DNA of 64,000 nt from Allodiplogaster sudhausi. Lineage: Eukaryota > Nematoda > Chromadorea > Rhabditida > Diplogasteridae. The translations under genes and the position numbers were made by a program. The notes beneath the pieces are model-generated. The model was not told where the DNA came from, searched no databases, and worked only from the letters and a program-made list of their open reading frames with translations. The stretch lies in contig CALZFC010000035.1 of assembly GCA_945643635.1 (NCBI GenBank), positions 1,153,501 to 1,217,500 of the forward strand. Direction: 5' to 3'. Below, piece by piece: positions 32,188 to 45,017 of this stretch; the stretch's first letter is position 1; every line of letters starts with the position of its first letter.

Positions 32188-32407
32188 ACTTCTGATTACA
32201 TTGTTATTATTATTACTATTTTGAACATAAATCTTTGTGTCTATCTTAATTCATAATCGATAATATTTAATTAAAAATTAAATAAAATTGCATTACAGCG
32301 AAATGAGTCTTTACTCTGCGAATGATGCACACTTGTATTTATACATTTGCCATGTGGAGCGGACTCCACGATGCAATTACAACGTCCTTTTCGGTGGCCA
32401 AAATGAA

Positions 32408-32507
32408 ATGTCAAGTGAAGACGAAGAAGAAGAGAGAAGAGCGGCGGCACCATTGCTGCTGACGATAGACGAAACAAAGAGACGCTTCGCTGACATCTCC
32501 GCCTATT
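32408..32507 (+). CDS. Candidate first exon of a plus-strand gene, divergent from the secreted protein gene
   Basis: The frame opens MSSEDEEEERRAAAPLLLTI, continues DETKRRFADISAY and meets a good donor (TT|GTGAGC). It is GC-richer than its surroundings and has acidic then amphipathic character. It starts 221 bp upstream of the minus-strand start of the secreted protein gene, so the two could share a divergent promoter. Following exons were not identified, so this could be a chance open frame. Confidence 0.3.
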
Positions 32508-32569
32508 GTGAGCATTCCTTAATCAGCGAAAAAGAACAGACAAATTGGCAACGATTGGAAGAGTGCTAA

Positions 32570-33290
32570 ATTCATGGAGCACCAAATTAGCCATTCCAAG
32601 GGGAATTTTAAAATTCTTGTGTGCCTAAAAAACATTCAACAAATGCCACTTAACCAATTGTGATTGCGTCGACTCCGTGATCCTTTGAGAAATATACAAC
32701 ATACCTAGAAATATTAAAACATTATATGCACATTTCGTATCCTTTCAAAGACTAATAAACATGTATAACGTTCATTAAAATAGCTTCCGCTTTAGAAAGA
32801 GTAATCATCATTATAATACAATACGACTACTCGGTTCAAGGCCCGCATAGGAACATTCTGGGCTCCCCTTTTTGAAAATTAAAATTGAATGCAATGTGAC
32901 GACCGTTCCGGTCAAATTTTCGCTTCTGGATGTTTCGAAGAAGGATCCCTCCAAGATGCAACTCTAAAGTATATCTTCCTTCTAAAACTATCAGTATATA
33001 CGCATAGTTTTATGGCCAATGGTCGACTTAAAGGTTGTCTTCCCTAAGAATAAGCTTTTTTGCGTGCCTTTTGTCAGCCCACGCTTTGTCAAGAGTCATT
33101 TGTATCTTAACAAATCGGCAACAAAACGGAAACTTCACTTTATTTTCGCTTTATTCGAGAAGGCTTTACACAGCAATTGTGTGTTCGTCGCTTTTTATTA
33201 TTATTAGAATAGATGACGCTAAATGAACTGCGATAAGTGCATTCACTTGTAATATTCAAAAGATTATTTGACATAAGGAAGTAAGGAAGA
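32570..33290. other. No gene recognised
   Basis: AT-rich spacer with only short uninformative open frames. Confidence 0.4.
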
Positions 33291-33291
33291 A

Positions 33292-33702
33292 GTGAAAGAT
33301 CTCAACGCCCTCTTCAACACCTTTGGTTCTCTCTTTTTTCTGCCTCTTTTCATGTTTTTAGAAGAGGCAATAAACATCTTGTTTCAATCTGTCTGGCTAC
33401 ATAGCTTTTTTACCAAACTTCACAAAAGCTTCCTTCCTTCTAGATTCCTTGCTAATCGTTATTCAATGGGTTCAAGGATTACCTTCTAGAAGTACCGTAA
33501 GGTGAACATATTTGGAAGTGCAATTTTTTTGTTCTCCTTGCCCAACGAGAAGTTCAAGGATTACCTCTTTGAGCTACCGTATTATAAACATTATGACCTT
33601 TACATGTTTGTAATTACATATAATGGTGAAGCGTTTGATTTGGATGTTGAAGTAGATATGTATGTAGTAAAGAAAGCGAGGATTGTAGTAAAATGTACAT
33701 GA
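33292..33702 (+). pseudogene. Unknown AT-rich reading frame with one internal stop and an internal DNA repeat
   Basis: Two open stretches in the same frame, 33,292-33,489 and 33,502-33,702, are parted by a single TAG. The second ends FVITYNGEAFDLDVEVDMYV and VKKARIVVK, a beta-strand-like alternation of residues. DNA around the stop (TTCAAGGATTACCTTCTAGAAGTACCG, 33,473 onward) is echoed at 33,553 (TTCAAGGATTACCTCTTTGA), so about 80 bp was duplicated. I do not recognise a family. It may be a decayed gene or transposon fragment. Confidence 0.25.
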
Positions 33703-34109
33703 ATGAAATTAGTGAAGTAATCACCGTTGTATGCATACATAGTAACAATCAGAATGGATTCCATTTATAGATTCACTCAACCGCCATAGATGACCTTTAA
33801 ATTATCCGATAAGAATGTTGTTTCTTTTCTTTACTCTCTCGTAAAGCACAGATTGGTTGTATATAGCAATTTAAAAAAAACAAATTGTGCTCATGTGTGA
33901 AAATACGCGGATGAACTACATAAAGTGGTCAAGTGGTGACTTTTACTTATTGTTAGCTCTCTCTCTTTTTAAATCTCCCTTTCTCCCGCCTTTTCTCCTT
34001 TATTTGTTTCGAGAAGACGCGAGCACGAGTTGTGATGAAGTAACGAAGCGATGTCATAATGATGCTTCGGCTCTCGAGTACTACTGCTTCCCACGCTTCC
34101 TTCAAGCAG

Positions 34110-34113
34110 TCAC

Positions 34114-34150
<37 letters not shown>

Positions 34151-34215
34151 CGAAACGGAGAGGACAGAGAGAGAATTAGATAGAGAGAAAGAAAGAGATA
34201 GAGAGAGAGAAGAAG

Positions 34216-34259
<44 letters not shown>

Positions 34260-34262
34260 AAG
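34110..34262. repeat. (GA)n microsatellite
   Basis: A long GAGA tract with occasional GAAA and GATA units. It opens low-complexity Arg/Glu frames on + and Ser/Leu frames on - that are not genes. Confidence 0.95.
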
Positions 34263-34640
34263 CAGAAATGGAATAAGGACGCTTCCTTCCAATTATCAAA
34301 GTTGTTCTTCTCGCACACACTGTTAGTTTCACAGCCTCTCGACTCTTGTCGCTTTCTTGGGATCCACACGTCAATCGTGCGTGCCTCGTGGCTTTTCTTT
34401 TCCGCCTTCTGTTGAAACCGAACAGTTCACGACGGCTGACTGACTGAGACTCCTTCAAAGTAATGTAATGAGCGGTCAAGATCATCAAGATCTATTATAG
34501 TAGCTATTTACGTTCATCGGATTCAAGTGTAAAAATCATATGAACCGGGAAATTACTAACAAAAAAAGAGAGAGAATACGGAATTAAAGTAGTATATTTC
34601 TGTGTGAATTTCACACGCTGTCTTTCTCCCATGTGGAAAG

Positions 34641-34675
34641 TATATAAAGGTGGAGATCAAAATTAACCGTTGAGT
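34641..34675 (+). promoter_or_regulatory. Possible core promoter (TATA box)
   Basis: TATATAAAGG at 34,641-34,650 with GTTGAGTTCAAC about 30 bp later, a spacing typical of TATA promoters. No open frame follows, so the transcript is unknown. Confidence 0.2.
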
Positions 34676-35084
34676 TCAACTCATTTTATTCCAACACAAG
34701 TTGACTATTTCTAATTTTTATAGACACTAGCTATAATACATAGTAAGAGATACCAAGGGAATGCATAAGTTCTCTTCATTCGAAGTCTAGACATTCTCTC
34801 GATATAAAGACATGTCGTACTCAGATGGAATTTTGAGAATTTCAATAGCGGCCTATGCCGGAAGACTTTTCTTTCCACTGAATGGAATGGGTGTTCTTTA
34901 CCTCTCACTAATTCAACCAGTCAAACTATAGTCACAAGAGGATAAATCGAATTTCGATATTATATCTGCATTCATATGCTTCATAAGCAAAAATTATGTA
35001 TATTGAAATAATAATTATATCCGGATTTTTATCCATGGATACTACAGTTTTGCTGCTGTTAACACTATCAGTTTCCCTATGTGG

Positions 35085-35400
35085 TACAGTAGAATTTAAG
35101 GAGTGACGTCATCACTTGTCAATTTTGTCCCCATGCACACCGTCATTCTTCCAATCTTTAGCGTGACTTACTGCGACGCGACAAACCACGCTGGATATTT
35201 GATGGAAGAGAAGAGAGGTTGAGAGAAAACGACGCAAAAGACTCGTTTGTTGTGGTGGATACTGTGCCAGCGATCTGGAAAAACGTTTTTGCAAGATCAT
35301 ACATGATTTCAAGACGTTTGTTTTTCACGTTTTGCACAATCATCTTGTTATCTCCATGACTAGTTTCTTTAAACTTTTGACGGTAAAACGGTAAAAGCAA
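35085..35400. repeat. Dispersed repeat, copy 1
   Basis: Shares GTAGAATTTA, TGACGTCATCACT, CCCCATGCACACC, GGAGAAGAGAGG-type, TTTGTTGTG.TGGATACTGTG and TCTCCATG stretches with 35,810-36,095 in the same order. The two copies lie head to tail about 0.72 kb apart and are perhaps 75-80 percent alike by eye. No coding capacity is evident. Confidence 0.65.
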
Positions 35401-35809
35401 TCACTTCTTCATATATTGATTCCGACCGATCACTAATTGTGACTTGAGCCACAAACAGTGAGAGGAAGAATAAGTGAGAAAGAGAGGGCGAGCAATCGAG
35501 AATAAAGGGGTTTTAGACGGATTGCAGCTTTTTCATTAATCTATCCCCGCCTGTCTAATTGTCTTCATTTGACCTCTCCCTATCTTTTCTTTTTTTGTTT
35601 ACACTGTGCCTGTACATTTCTACTTTTTAGGATGCGCTTCTGGCATTTATAACTCTAGCAGAATGCTTAAACTTAAAGGAGCTGTCCATAGAAATTACAA
35701 TGTTGCTGTATTTTTGGTAATACTATCCGGTCCAGCTAGAAACATCGATAGGAAAAGTATGAATGTGTTTTGAAAGGCCCCTGAGGAGAAAAACCACATT
35801 TTCTCCACG

Positions 35810-36095
35810 CCGTACTGTAGAATTTAGAGATTGACGTCATCACTCCTTGTCTATTTACTCCCCATGCACACCCTCATTCCATCAGAAAGAAGGTGATAAC
35901 TAGGTGCGAAGCGGCAAGCCATATTGAGATTCGAGGGAGGAGAAGAGAGGCAGAGAGAAAAAGACTCCCAACGTCTAGTTTGTTGTGATGGATACTGTGC
36001 TAGCATACCGCCAAAACTTTTTACAATATCATGCGGGAATTCAAATGTTAATTCTCCACAAGCGGGTTCTAAACTCCATGGATAGTTCCTTTAAG
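35810..36095. repeat. Dispersed repeat, copy 2
   Basis: Second copy of the block at 35,085-35,400; a further 20 bp (CTCCATGGATAGTTCCTTTA) matches the end of copy 1. Confidence 0.65.
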
Positions 36096-37452
36096 CGCAT
36101 TCAGCATTTGAGTTTGTTCGCAATTCGCACCAGGCGCCAGAATTCATGTATGTACATACATATGCCTGCATACCTTCATTGCATGCAAAGTGGAACAGTG
36201 CAGAACAGAGAGGAATGTTCTCTCGAGAAAGAACGGCCAATATTTGGCAGCATCCGTGCGTAGAACAACTTGTATGTATGTATGTATGTGTCACTTGCGT
36301 TGGCGGTGAATTGCAGATGAAGTTGGAAGAAAAATTTTGAAAGTGATGGCAACATTCGAAGGTCCATTTGTCTCGAGCAATCAAACTTGAGTGTAACAGG
36401 TGAGAGAGACAAGGAGAGAGAGACAGAGAGAGAGAGAGAGAAGGAGAGAGAGAGATGGATCGAGAGACAAAAGAGGGAGAGAGAGAAGGAAGACAGAGGA
36501 ACAAGGAATCCGGAATAATATAAAGAAACTTAGATTTATATATGTACATATGTACGTTGTAGAGACTTATACCGTAATCAAATTGATTGCCTTTGGAAGT
36601 AGTCTAGCAAATAATTGCAAAACATACGACGACTGTAAGCCATGTAAATATGTACATATACACGCAAAAATATAACAATTCATTACGTGAATATACATAT
36701 GTATTTCTCCAAAGAAGGGAGAAGCTGATTATGAGGTATATATACATACATATATTTGTCTCACTTATCTACATGTCTATGTATGTATAATCCGTTGCAC
36801 TTCCTAAAAAGAAATATGGACTCTCTGGCATTTTATTAAACTCATCTTCTGATTCCTCTACTGGTCCGAAGCCATATAAAGGTCTAAAAGTTTTCATGCT
36901 AGCGGCATGGCTTCCTTTAAGTAGGAAGATTTGGAGTGGAAAAGATAAATATGTAGGCATATTCTGATGTGTTACTTCAAGCAAGCACTCAGTATCTGCT
37001 GCATGCTTGAGATGTTAGAAATTGGAGCTGAGTTTTTATGGGGGAGGAATCCATTGCTGTATGTGCTGTTCTGGGATGCCTATTTTAGAGATGGCTCTGT
37101 ATGGATTTAGAAAATACACGACTTGACAGATGGATGGATACGATATCCAATCAAAGTCAAATGTCTACTTATTCTTATTCTTAGGTAGAGTTTCGAACAC
37201 ACAAACACGCTTTTTTTGGAAGGGGCGGAGCCTCCGGTCGACGAGAAATTTAGATGGCGGAAGAGGATAGTGGAAGGAAGGAAAGAAGGAAGGAAGGAAG
37301 TCAAACCAAAAGAAGAGTTGGGCGGAGACAATGGACCCAGTGGAATCCACTATAAATCAGCCGGACGTGCCTTTGATTCCATACCGTTCAGCTTCATCTC
37401 AAGGCTTCCGGACGGCAGCTAGGAAAAGCAGCGAGAGAGAGAGAGAGAGATT

Positions 37453-37489
<37 letters not shown>

Positions 37490-38435
37490 TCTAAAAACTG
37501 TAAGCTAAGCTTACCATTAGCCAACTTTCCTTGATTTGTTGCGCTTATTACCTGAATTCATTATGTATGTATGTATGTAAATCGTAGTCGCTCCAAAAGC
37601 AGGAATATTTTCGATCATAAGACAGAATGTCTAACTGGAATATATAATGCCCAGCAAGACGATCTTTGCCTTTACTTTAAAGCTCTTTTTCAATGCTCAT
37701 TAATATAGTCAACTTCCGTTGGCTAATAATATAACTCATGTAAAGCAAGACGATTTTTGCTTTTATTCAAACCCTTTTCTTTGATCTCACTAATCTATTC
37801 TACTTCCCCAAGCCTAATAATGTGTGAGATATATAACGTAGAGCTCTTGATAACGACATTCTTCTTGTTCCTATCTTGTCTTACATCATTAAATTAGAAT
37901 TAAGCAGGTTCCTCCTGCCACTCTAATGAAAGGCATATGTGCATATTCGTGTAGTATGCCTTTCTTTTATTTAAAGGAAATAAGTACTCGCCAATTAGCA
38001 CTACTTCTCAATGTGACAGTCCTCACGCGAATGGCGGCACTAATGAGACCAAGCTCAAGTGTGTCACCTTGCGATACTATTCAAGTATCAGCTTGCGATA
38101 CTATTCAAGTATCAGCTTGCGATACTATTCAAGTATCACCTTGCGATACTATACAAGTACACACATGTAAGTATAAATGTACATGATGAACATAAAAAGA
38201 TGTACTTCCGTTCATCCTCACTCTAATTTTGGATCTTTGTCCCACACGCTCACGTGGGAAAGCCATTATCCCTAAGTAAATGAATACTGTACTGTGTGCT
38301 ATTGAAGATTTCTCTATTCTACGGTAATACTACTCTAGTCTCTACTGTTTTATCAAATCAATATTCTATACTTAAGTAGCATTTGTAACTAATGGTAAAT
38401 TAAATATATCTTTGGCATATATAAGATATTTATAC

Positions 38436-38472
<37 letters not shown>

Positions 38473-39220
38473 ATATATTTCCATCATGTTTTGTATTATC
38501 CAGTCCTTGGCCAGATGTGCAAATGAAGGAAAGGCTACTTTGAACCTCTAACACATGCACCCCTTCTGGTGGTCTCTAGCGCTAGCTGCAGTTGATTAGG
38601 AAAGGAGTGGCCCTTTCTCGTCCCCTATCTCCTCCAAACTTTTACTCTCTTCACACACTCGGTTCCCGATCATCCTACGAACAACTTTTCAATATATTTA
38701 ACTGCTCTCAGTTGGTAGAAGTCGGTCAGAACCGGTACGGCATGTATCTCTTTATTTAAACTCTTTTCGTGTGACCCTCATTCTCTCGAATTCTTTTACT
38801 CTAATGTCCTTCTTTATTTCAACACTCGCTCCCTTAATTTCTCTCATTCTCGCTTTCTCTTTCCCTTCCCTTGTATTTCAAACAGTTGACACTCTGATTT
38901 GCCGGTGACATTTTACATTGCGCCATTTTGGCGTGCCGTCCTCTGCATGATTAATTAGCCATGAGAGCGCGTTTGGCGATTTGTAAAGAGAAAAAGAGCA
39001 CTAATGAAATTTGCAGGGAACGCATGCGATCGGGAGAGAGATAGAATCTTTAAAAAAAAGAATGAAAGCCAAGAAAGGCACAGAATTTGAAAGAGAGAGA
39101 GAATAGCATGTGGGAAAATGCAAAAGTTCCTATTTATGTAACTACTAAACGACTTGCAAATTAATTTATTATTATATCCATTTCTTCAGTTCAGCTCTTT
39201 GTTTTGCTGTCTCTCGAACA
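36096..39220. other. Spacer rich in simple repeats; weak candidate exon at 37,331
   Basis: Contains GA runs (36,403-36,480; 37,431-37,488), GGAAGGAA (37,275-37,300) and (AT)n at 38,436-38,470. TACATATGTA-type tetranucleotides are scattered. A plus-strand stretch at 37,331-37,425 (MDPVESTINQPDVPLIPYRS) looks codon-like and overlaps a CTATAAATC TATA-like word, but has no partner exons. Confidence 0.4.
38068..38162. repeat. 24-bp minisatellite, four units
   Basis: Unit CTTGCGATACTATTCAAGTA plus TCAG, with two changes in the last unit. Each unit contains the near-palindrome GATACT...AGTATC. Confidence 0.9.
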
Positions 39221-40680
39221 ATGGCTACAATCGCCGCCTGGCTCTGGCTCGCGGCATCAGCACTGCTCATTCTGCGACAACAACACCATGCAGTCGCATA
39301 CGTCGTAGAGTCTGTAAGTCTCCTTGACCCCCTCTCCCTCCCACGCATTCTATCAACTATAAATGGAAACCTTTCATTTTTTTCCATACAATGGAACAGA
39401 GCAAAAAAGCGCTCAAAAGGTCTTGAGATTCTCTAATTAACTCTAATATTTCTCTCGCCGAAAATAATAATCGTGACGTATGCATGGATACTCAAAAACT
39501 CCTCTTGTGATTCATTAAGAGGTAAAGCACACATAAAGTTTCGGAGGTAGAAAAGATGAAAATGTTTCAGCCTGAGCAAAGAGAGTCTTTTTGCAGGACA
39601 CAAATTTCAGAAATCCTTAAAAAAAACGTGTTTTCGGAAATTATAGCAAAATATATGTACATACAACTAACAAATGTTAAAAGGGTAGAAAATAAAATAA
39701 CTTTTATCAAAAAGTTTAAAAAAAATTAAGAAATAATGATTTCCAGAACCTATCCGAATGCATCAACTGCATGAACGCAACTTCTCCCCGTTTCGACGAC
39801 TTGCACAAGAGACTCCTCGCGCAGATTGGCATTTCAAACTTCCCGCCATCTTCTATGGTCGTTCCCGAAAGGGTACTTTTCTCTCAAGAGTTTTCGCTCA
39901 CTTTCTCCCTAACCGTGTTAAACATTTTTATCTCTTATCGCGCTTCTCTGACGCTCTCTCACGCTTGTTCTCTACTTCATTTACTCATTCGCTCTCTATC
40001 TCTTTCTCTCTCTTTTTCTCTTTCTCTTTCTCTCTTTCTCGATTCCTCTCTTTCACACACTATCTCTCTCTCTATCTGGCTTACCTAACATTCCATATTG
40101 TGTTTCCAAAAAAAGTGTCAGAAACAATCCAGATATATTTAAGAGATCGTACTACAACTTACAAGAACTAATAGATTATATACCAAGAATCCTCATTTGT
40201 GGTCTAACTAAGGCACTACGACAGTCTTCTCTTTATTTGCTCGTTTATGGCCCTTCCAAAGGCTCTTGGCTAGAATCATCAGACCATATCTCATGTAATT
40301 TGAGAGCACTTCTTCATAACTTCCTTCTTCGCCTCTCTCACACTCTCTTTCTCACTCACTCTCTCTCACGTACCTAAAGCATATCTGATATCCGAGAGAA
40401 GTAAAAGGAAAAAAACACTATGCAATTCTGCATCAAAATAGCTGCTCTTTTGTCTCTCTCAAATATTCAATCTAATCATTAGGCAGCGTAACAAATAACT
40501 GCAGAAATAAATATTCTCAGAAAACGCAAATAACAAAAAAAACTAAAAGCAGTTTCTACTCGAGACGTAAGCACAAGGCTAGTGAACCATAATTGAGAAT
40601 ATGTAGTATCTAGAGAGCCGTGAAGGCAAAGCAACAAAAAAGAAGCTGTTCTTATGCGAGGAATTTAGTGGGAAGACAAA

Positions 40681-40718
<38 letters not shown>

Positions 40719-43126
40719 GTTTCTAGAAAATCGAAATTAATGCAAAGAGTCGACTGTTTTACCTTACACGGAAATTGTCTCGGCTTCTCCCGAGGTTATG
40801 ATATGGGAGCCATATTCCATTCGAAAGCTCTCGTTGAGTAGATAACGGAAATGATAATCAAAATCTCCTAACGGGTAGTGTTTGTGAGATGCCATCCATA
40901 GCGATATCTTCTCTCTTTCAGCTACAACAGGAAGCGCTCCGCGCCCACTTGTTCTCCACTCACTCCAATACTCGGTCACACGACAAGTCGACCACGACGA
41001 TTCAAGTGATCGCGCGCCCGGGTCTAAAGCATGGTGATCTATCTCTCTTTCTTTCTTTCTTTCTTTCTCTCTCTCTCTCTTTCTTTCTTCCTTTCTTTCT
41101 TTCTCTCGCTCTTTCTCTCTCTCTTCAAATCTTGTGCTCTTCTTCTATACTACAGTTATCTTCGTATGTATATGACATCAAATATTCCATCGATTACAAG
41201 CGAGAAATATCAAATCTTGAGGATAACATAGTCACGGAAGAAGAGATAGTAGAACGCTAGGAAGAGGAGGAATAAGATGGAAACCAAGAGACGTAATCAC
41301 TTCCAGGCCTGCCAACCGCCGTCTTTGACTTCTCTCGCGAGACGCGCCGTCAACGCGTGATGCACGGCGCGCTCAGCTTCCATCTGCGCGCGCCATCTTC
41401 CGCCGCCGTCGACCCGGCCGCCACCGTACCCGTCCACATCCACGAGCGATCCACGAATGGAAAGGCAAGACGTGACTAATTAGATGTTAAATTAGTTAGG
41501 CTAATGGCCTACATTTTTTACGACAAGCCAATTGAATCTGTTTATAGACACATTCGGTATACCTATGCATTTGTTGTTATTGTTATTGTAGTCCAAATTC
41601 GACGAATAGTACTTTCAGCTTGGCCGCATCATCGCTTCGAATCGCTTCGCTGTCCCTCGTGACCCTGCTGGTAGCACCCTGCTCATCTCGATCGAGTCGG
41701 ACGACATTGTCAGGTAGATCAGTAGATCATTCATCATACATCATCTTTTATCCATTGCGTTTGCAATAGAATCAACCAAGTCTAATAACTAATATATTTG
41801 TAGACAAAGATCATATATATATATATATATATATATATAAACAACAAAAACCCTAAAAAGACAGGAAAGAAGTCTAATTGAAGCTGGTGGCACAACGAGA
41901 GCGACGTCGACGGCATTTTCGTGTCGGCGCTCTTCAACGGCGAGAATTTGGCCGTACATCCGAGCGATGCTGACCATCACGCCACGAAGGTCGCTTTTTT
42001 ATACATACTTCATTTGCATTTCAGAGAGGGAGAATTCTTGTGCCGAACTCGGAGAGAAAGTTCGAGAGCTTCCCCTCTGATGTGTGTTGCTATCGGCCTT
42101 TGCTTTGCTTTACAGAGCATGGAGCAAATTGCAATCTTTCCAAAGCACCCATTCACCCCCGCCATTCACGCAAATGGCTGACATCCATCAGGATTTTACT
42201 TACCATTTGAGCTTGAAGTGTAGGCAAATTTGGGTGCATGTGGGTGAATAATGGTTGTGTGAACGGGGTTTCTATTTGCCAGAGCATGGTGCTTGGCGTC
42301 AAGCTGCGCGATGCGCCCTCGCGCCGCGCGAGGGCCGCGCGCCAGTGCGTGGATGCCGACGACGACAGCAGCTGCTGCCTCCACGATCTCTTTGTCGACT
42401 TCAAGGTAAAAGGCCTCCACGATCTCTTTGTCACCTTTAACCTTATGTAATTAAAAAACTTATTAATTGATTAATTAATTTATTAATTGATTAATTAATT
42501 GATTAGTTATTACTTCACAGATTCTCGGCTGGAACTTTATCGTCGCGCCCCAGCGCTACAACGCGTACGCGTGCACGGGCGACTGTGTCAAGAGCGACAT
42601 GCAGCTGGTGTGTGTGATCTGTGAACTTTGAACATTGAACTTTTAAAATTACAAATTTTCATAGAAATGAATTTGATAAGTACAATTTCTTTCTTACCAC
42701 CACTAAGTCTAAGCATCAGTCATACAAACAATTGCACAGACAAAGAGTCACGAGTAATTCTGATACAGACCACTCTCAGTCAGACACCTTCTGATACATG
42801 CTCGTACTACTTGCGGGAATACCTAGGAATGTAGTTAGATTGATATCAAGTTTAGAGTGTCTGAAGCACCTTTTTCTTTCTATATATGTCTCTGTCTTTC
42901 TCTCTCTCTCTTTCTCTCTCTTACTGCAGACAGTTATTATTCATTAAATGAACGATGACGAAATTACATGAAGTTTGGTGCACTTTTGCGTTTTACAATT
43001 TCCCTTCATACATTCATTTTGCAGCTCCACACCAAAGCGGTAGCGTCAGGAGTAGTGACACGCGAGAGCATCGCTGGAAACACATGCTGCCATGCTTCTC
43101 AGTCAGCGAGACTCCTTTCTCTTCTC

Positions 43127-43169
<43 letters not shown>

Positions 43170-43507
43170 CTTTCTCTCTGGCTCGCTCTCTTTCTCTCGC
43201 TCCCCCCTCTCTCTCCCACTTCCCCCTTCCCCTCTTTATTCTCATCCTCATTCACAATTGTCGTGCTTTAACTCCATTCGTCTGATTGTTGCCTGTCTCA
43301 AGAGCAAAGCACATTCTAAGCATGCAATTGAGCAATAAGGAAGAAAGCCTAGAATGTATTTATATTTGGGAGAGATTATTATGACGTCATAATGATGATA
43401 CTTCATTCAGGTATGATCCCCTCGAGATTGTCTACGTCACGGCGGAGGGCGAGGTCGTCATCGCGAACGTCGAAGGCCTGGTCGCGAAGGAGTGCACGTG
43501 CGCCTGA
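39221..43507 (+). CDS. daf-7: DAF-7-type TGF-beta ligand precursor, ten exons, about 353 residues
   Basis: Exons in phase: 39,221-39,313; 39,747-39,872; 40,922-41,021; 41,307-41,464; 41,619-41,713; 41,884-41,989; 42,283-42,405; 42,521-42,607; 43,025-43,101; 43,411-43,507. Exon 1 encodes a signal peptide (ATIAAWLWLAASALLIL). The propeptide follows, with VFDFSRETRR and FVSALFNGENLAVHPSDA. Basic cleavage sites (RRAR, RAAR) precede the mature domain, which has nine cysteines in the TGF-beta/activin pattern: QC, CCLHDLFVDF, ILGWNFIVAPQRYNAYACTG, GDC, TCCHASQYDPL, and ANVEGLVAKECTCA at the end. RYNAY, GW-IVAP and the IANV-G--AK-C-C ending match nematode DAF-7, as does the length (about 350 in C. 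elegans). DAF-7 is secreted by sensory neurons and signals through DAF-1/DAF-4 in dauer and metabolic control. The intron after exon 4 has a GC donor (AAAG|GCAAGA). A paralogue of daf-7 cannot be excluded. Confidence 0.82.
41040..41124. repeat. (TTTC)n/(TC)n microsatellite in daf-7 intron 3
   Basis: TTTC tetranucleotides mixed with CT runs. Other simple repeats in this gene's introns are at 39,965-40,080, 41,814-41,840 (AT) and 43,125-43,200 (CT). Confidence 0.9.
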
Positions 43508-44870
43508 GTAATACTCGACCGATACCAGACCGGTATCTGACTGGTACCAGACTGGTACCTGACCGGGACCACAGGCCCCCGCCCCATACCCACCTAGCCA
43601 CCGGCACCTAGCGCCCTACCAAAGTACACACCACTTTCTAGCCAATCTGTACTCAAATACCAATCCACGTTTCCGTACAATATTTAACGAAATAATCTAC
43701 ATTTCCCCACAACTTGCCCATTCCCACCCACAACTAATATCTCCTAGATAGTATTTAAAGTAAAGTGACTTATTACAATATATACTTGTGACCAACATTT
43801 ACAAAGTCTGCCTGTATAACCGAGTTTCCAACTTGCCAACAAGTGTTTTTTTTCTTGTTTTTGTTGCTCTTTGATGTGCTTTTAATGCTCGCATACCTAT
43901 ATTATAGGGCTCCAACTTGCCAAAACATTGTTTGTGTTTTTTTACTTGAAAATACTAGCCTGCTTTTAAACTTGCTGTTCAGCATTATGAATGCTCGTTT
44001 TGATATGCTTCCGGCAATAGTTTTTAGCTTTAAAAGTGACTTTGTGCCTAGACTGACCAGACTAAAAGGATCTGTTTAGATCTAAACAAAAAAGCGGCGT
44101 TTCATTGTTCTAGACAAACGAGCTTGTGAGCCAGCTGCGATCTACAATAATGATCTACAATTTTACCAGTATCGCTTTAATATTCTGGATTACCATATTT
44201 AGTGATAGCATCTATACGAGACGTGCTACTAGGATGTAAAATGCCCAGCAATTTACAATTATGAAGTTTCGCTAATAATCTTGCATATACTACATTACTT
44301 GTTGTGACCGATCGACTAACAATAAGCGAACAGTGCTTGCTCAGAGACATTTTTACCATCGCGATCTCATGGTCTGCTTCATTTCCAAAGGATATCTCTT
44401 TGCGGCTACCAGCACATCATTCTGCTGCTTAATAAATGATGTGAAGTTTGAAGCAATACAAATATATGAATGCATTTGTTCTTAAAGTGTGGAATGGAAA
44501 AATTATAGCGAACAACAGATGTAACAGACACAGCAATTTGTCCACTCTATTGAAGTGGATATATGTATGTATATACATACATATATATATATTTATATAG
44601 GTAATTGATGACCATTGTTAAGAATTCAAATCCTACATAGCACGAGATATTATTTAGATGTGCTGCCCGTTCAAACTATATAGAGGATGAAGAAGTATAG
44701 AATGAAAGGCTCATTTTAAGCTCCCTCTGCAAGAAGGCAGTATTGTGATATAATTCTTGTTTTTTTGACATGAACTTCCAACGCCACAATTCACGATCTA
44801 CATGTGGTAAATATGTGTTTGCGTTTTGATCTTGCTAAATTTACAATCAACAAAAGGCGCACACGGAGTA
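43508..44870. other. Spacer downstream of daf-7
   Basis: Just after the stop, ACCGGTATCTG and ACTGGTACC-type words repeat (43,520-43,570). The remainder is AT-rich. A minus-strand open stretch at 44,177-44,359 (NVVYARLLAKLHNCKLLGIL) has no recognised motif. Confidence 0.4.
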
Positions 44871-45017
44871 CACAGCTGCTGACATTTACGCAACAATTAA
44901 CTCGGTGGCTACTCCAATTATGTACATGAATGCAGCCAACATCCCGTGACAATGGCGTTCTTCTTTAGTTCTCCAGAGTGAGAAGCCGCAGCTCATCGTC
45001 AAGTGCATCCTAAAATA
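44871..45017 (+). pseudogene. Receptor-like last-exon remnant
   Basis: A plus frame reads EYTAADIYATINSVATPIMY then MNAANIP-stop-QWRSSLVLQS and ends at a stop beside AATAAAG. The N-x3-TPIMY arrangement followed by a basic stretch resembles TM7 and helix 8 of nematode rhodopsin-like receptors. One TGA interrupts it. No upstream transmembrane exons were confirmed, so this is a tentative fragment. Confidence 0.3.

Noticed and set aside
32271..32477. A minus-strand frame upstream of the secreted Gly/Cys/His-rich gene
   Set aside because: It is not needed for that gene, which has its own start and signal peptide, and it overlaps a better plus-strand exon candidate.
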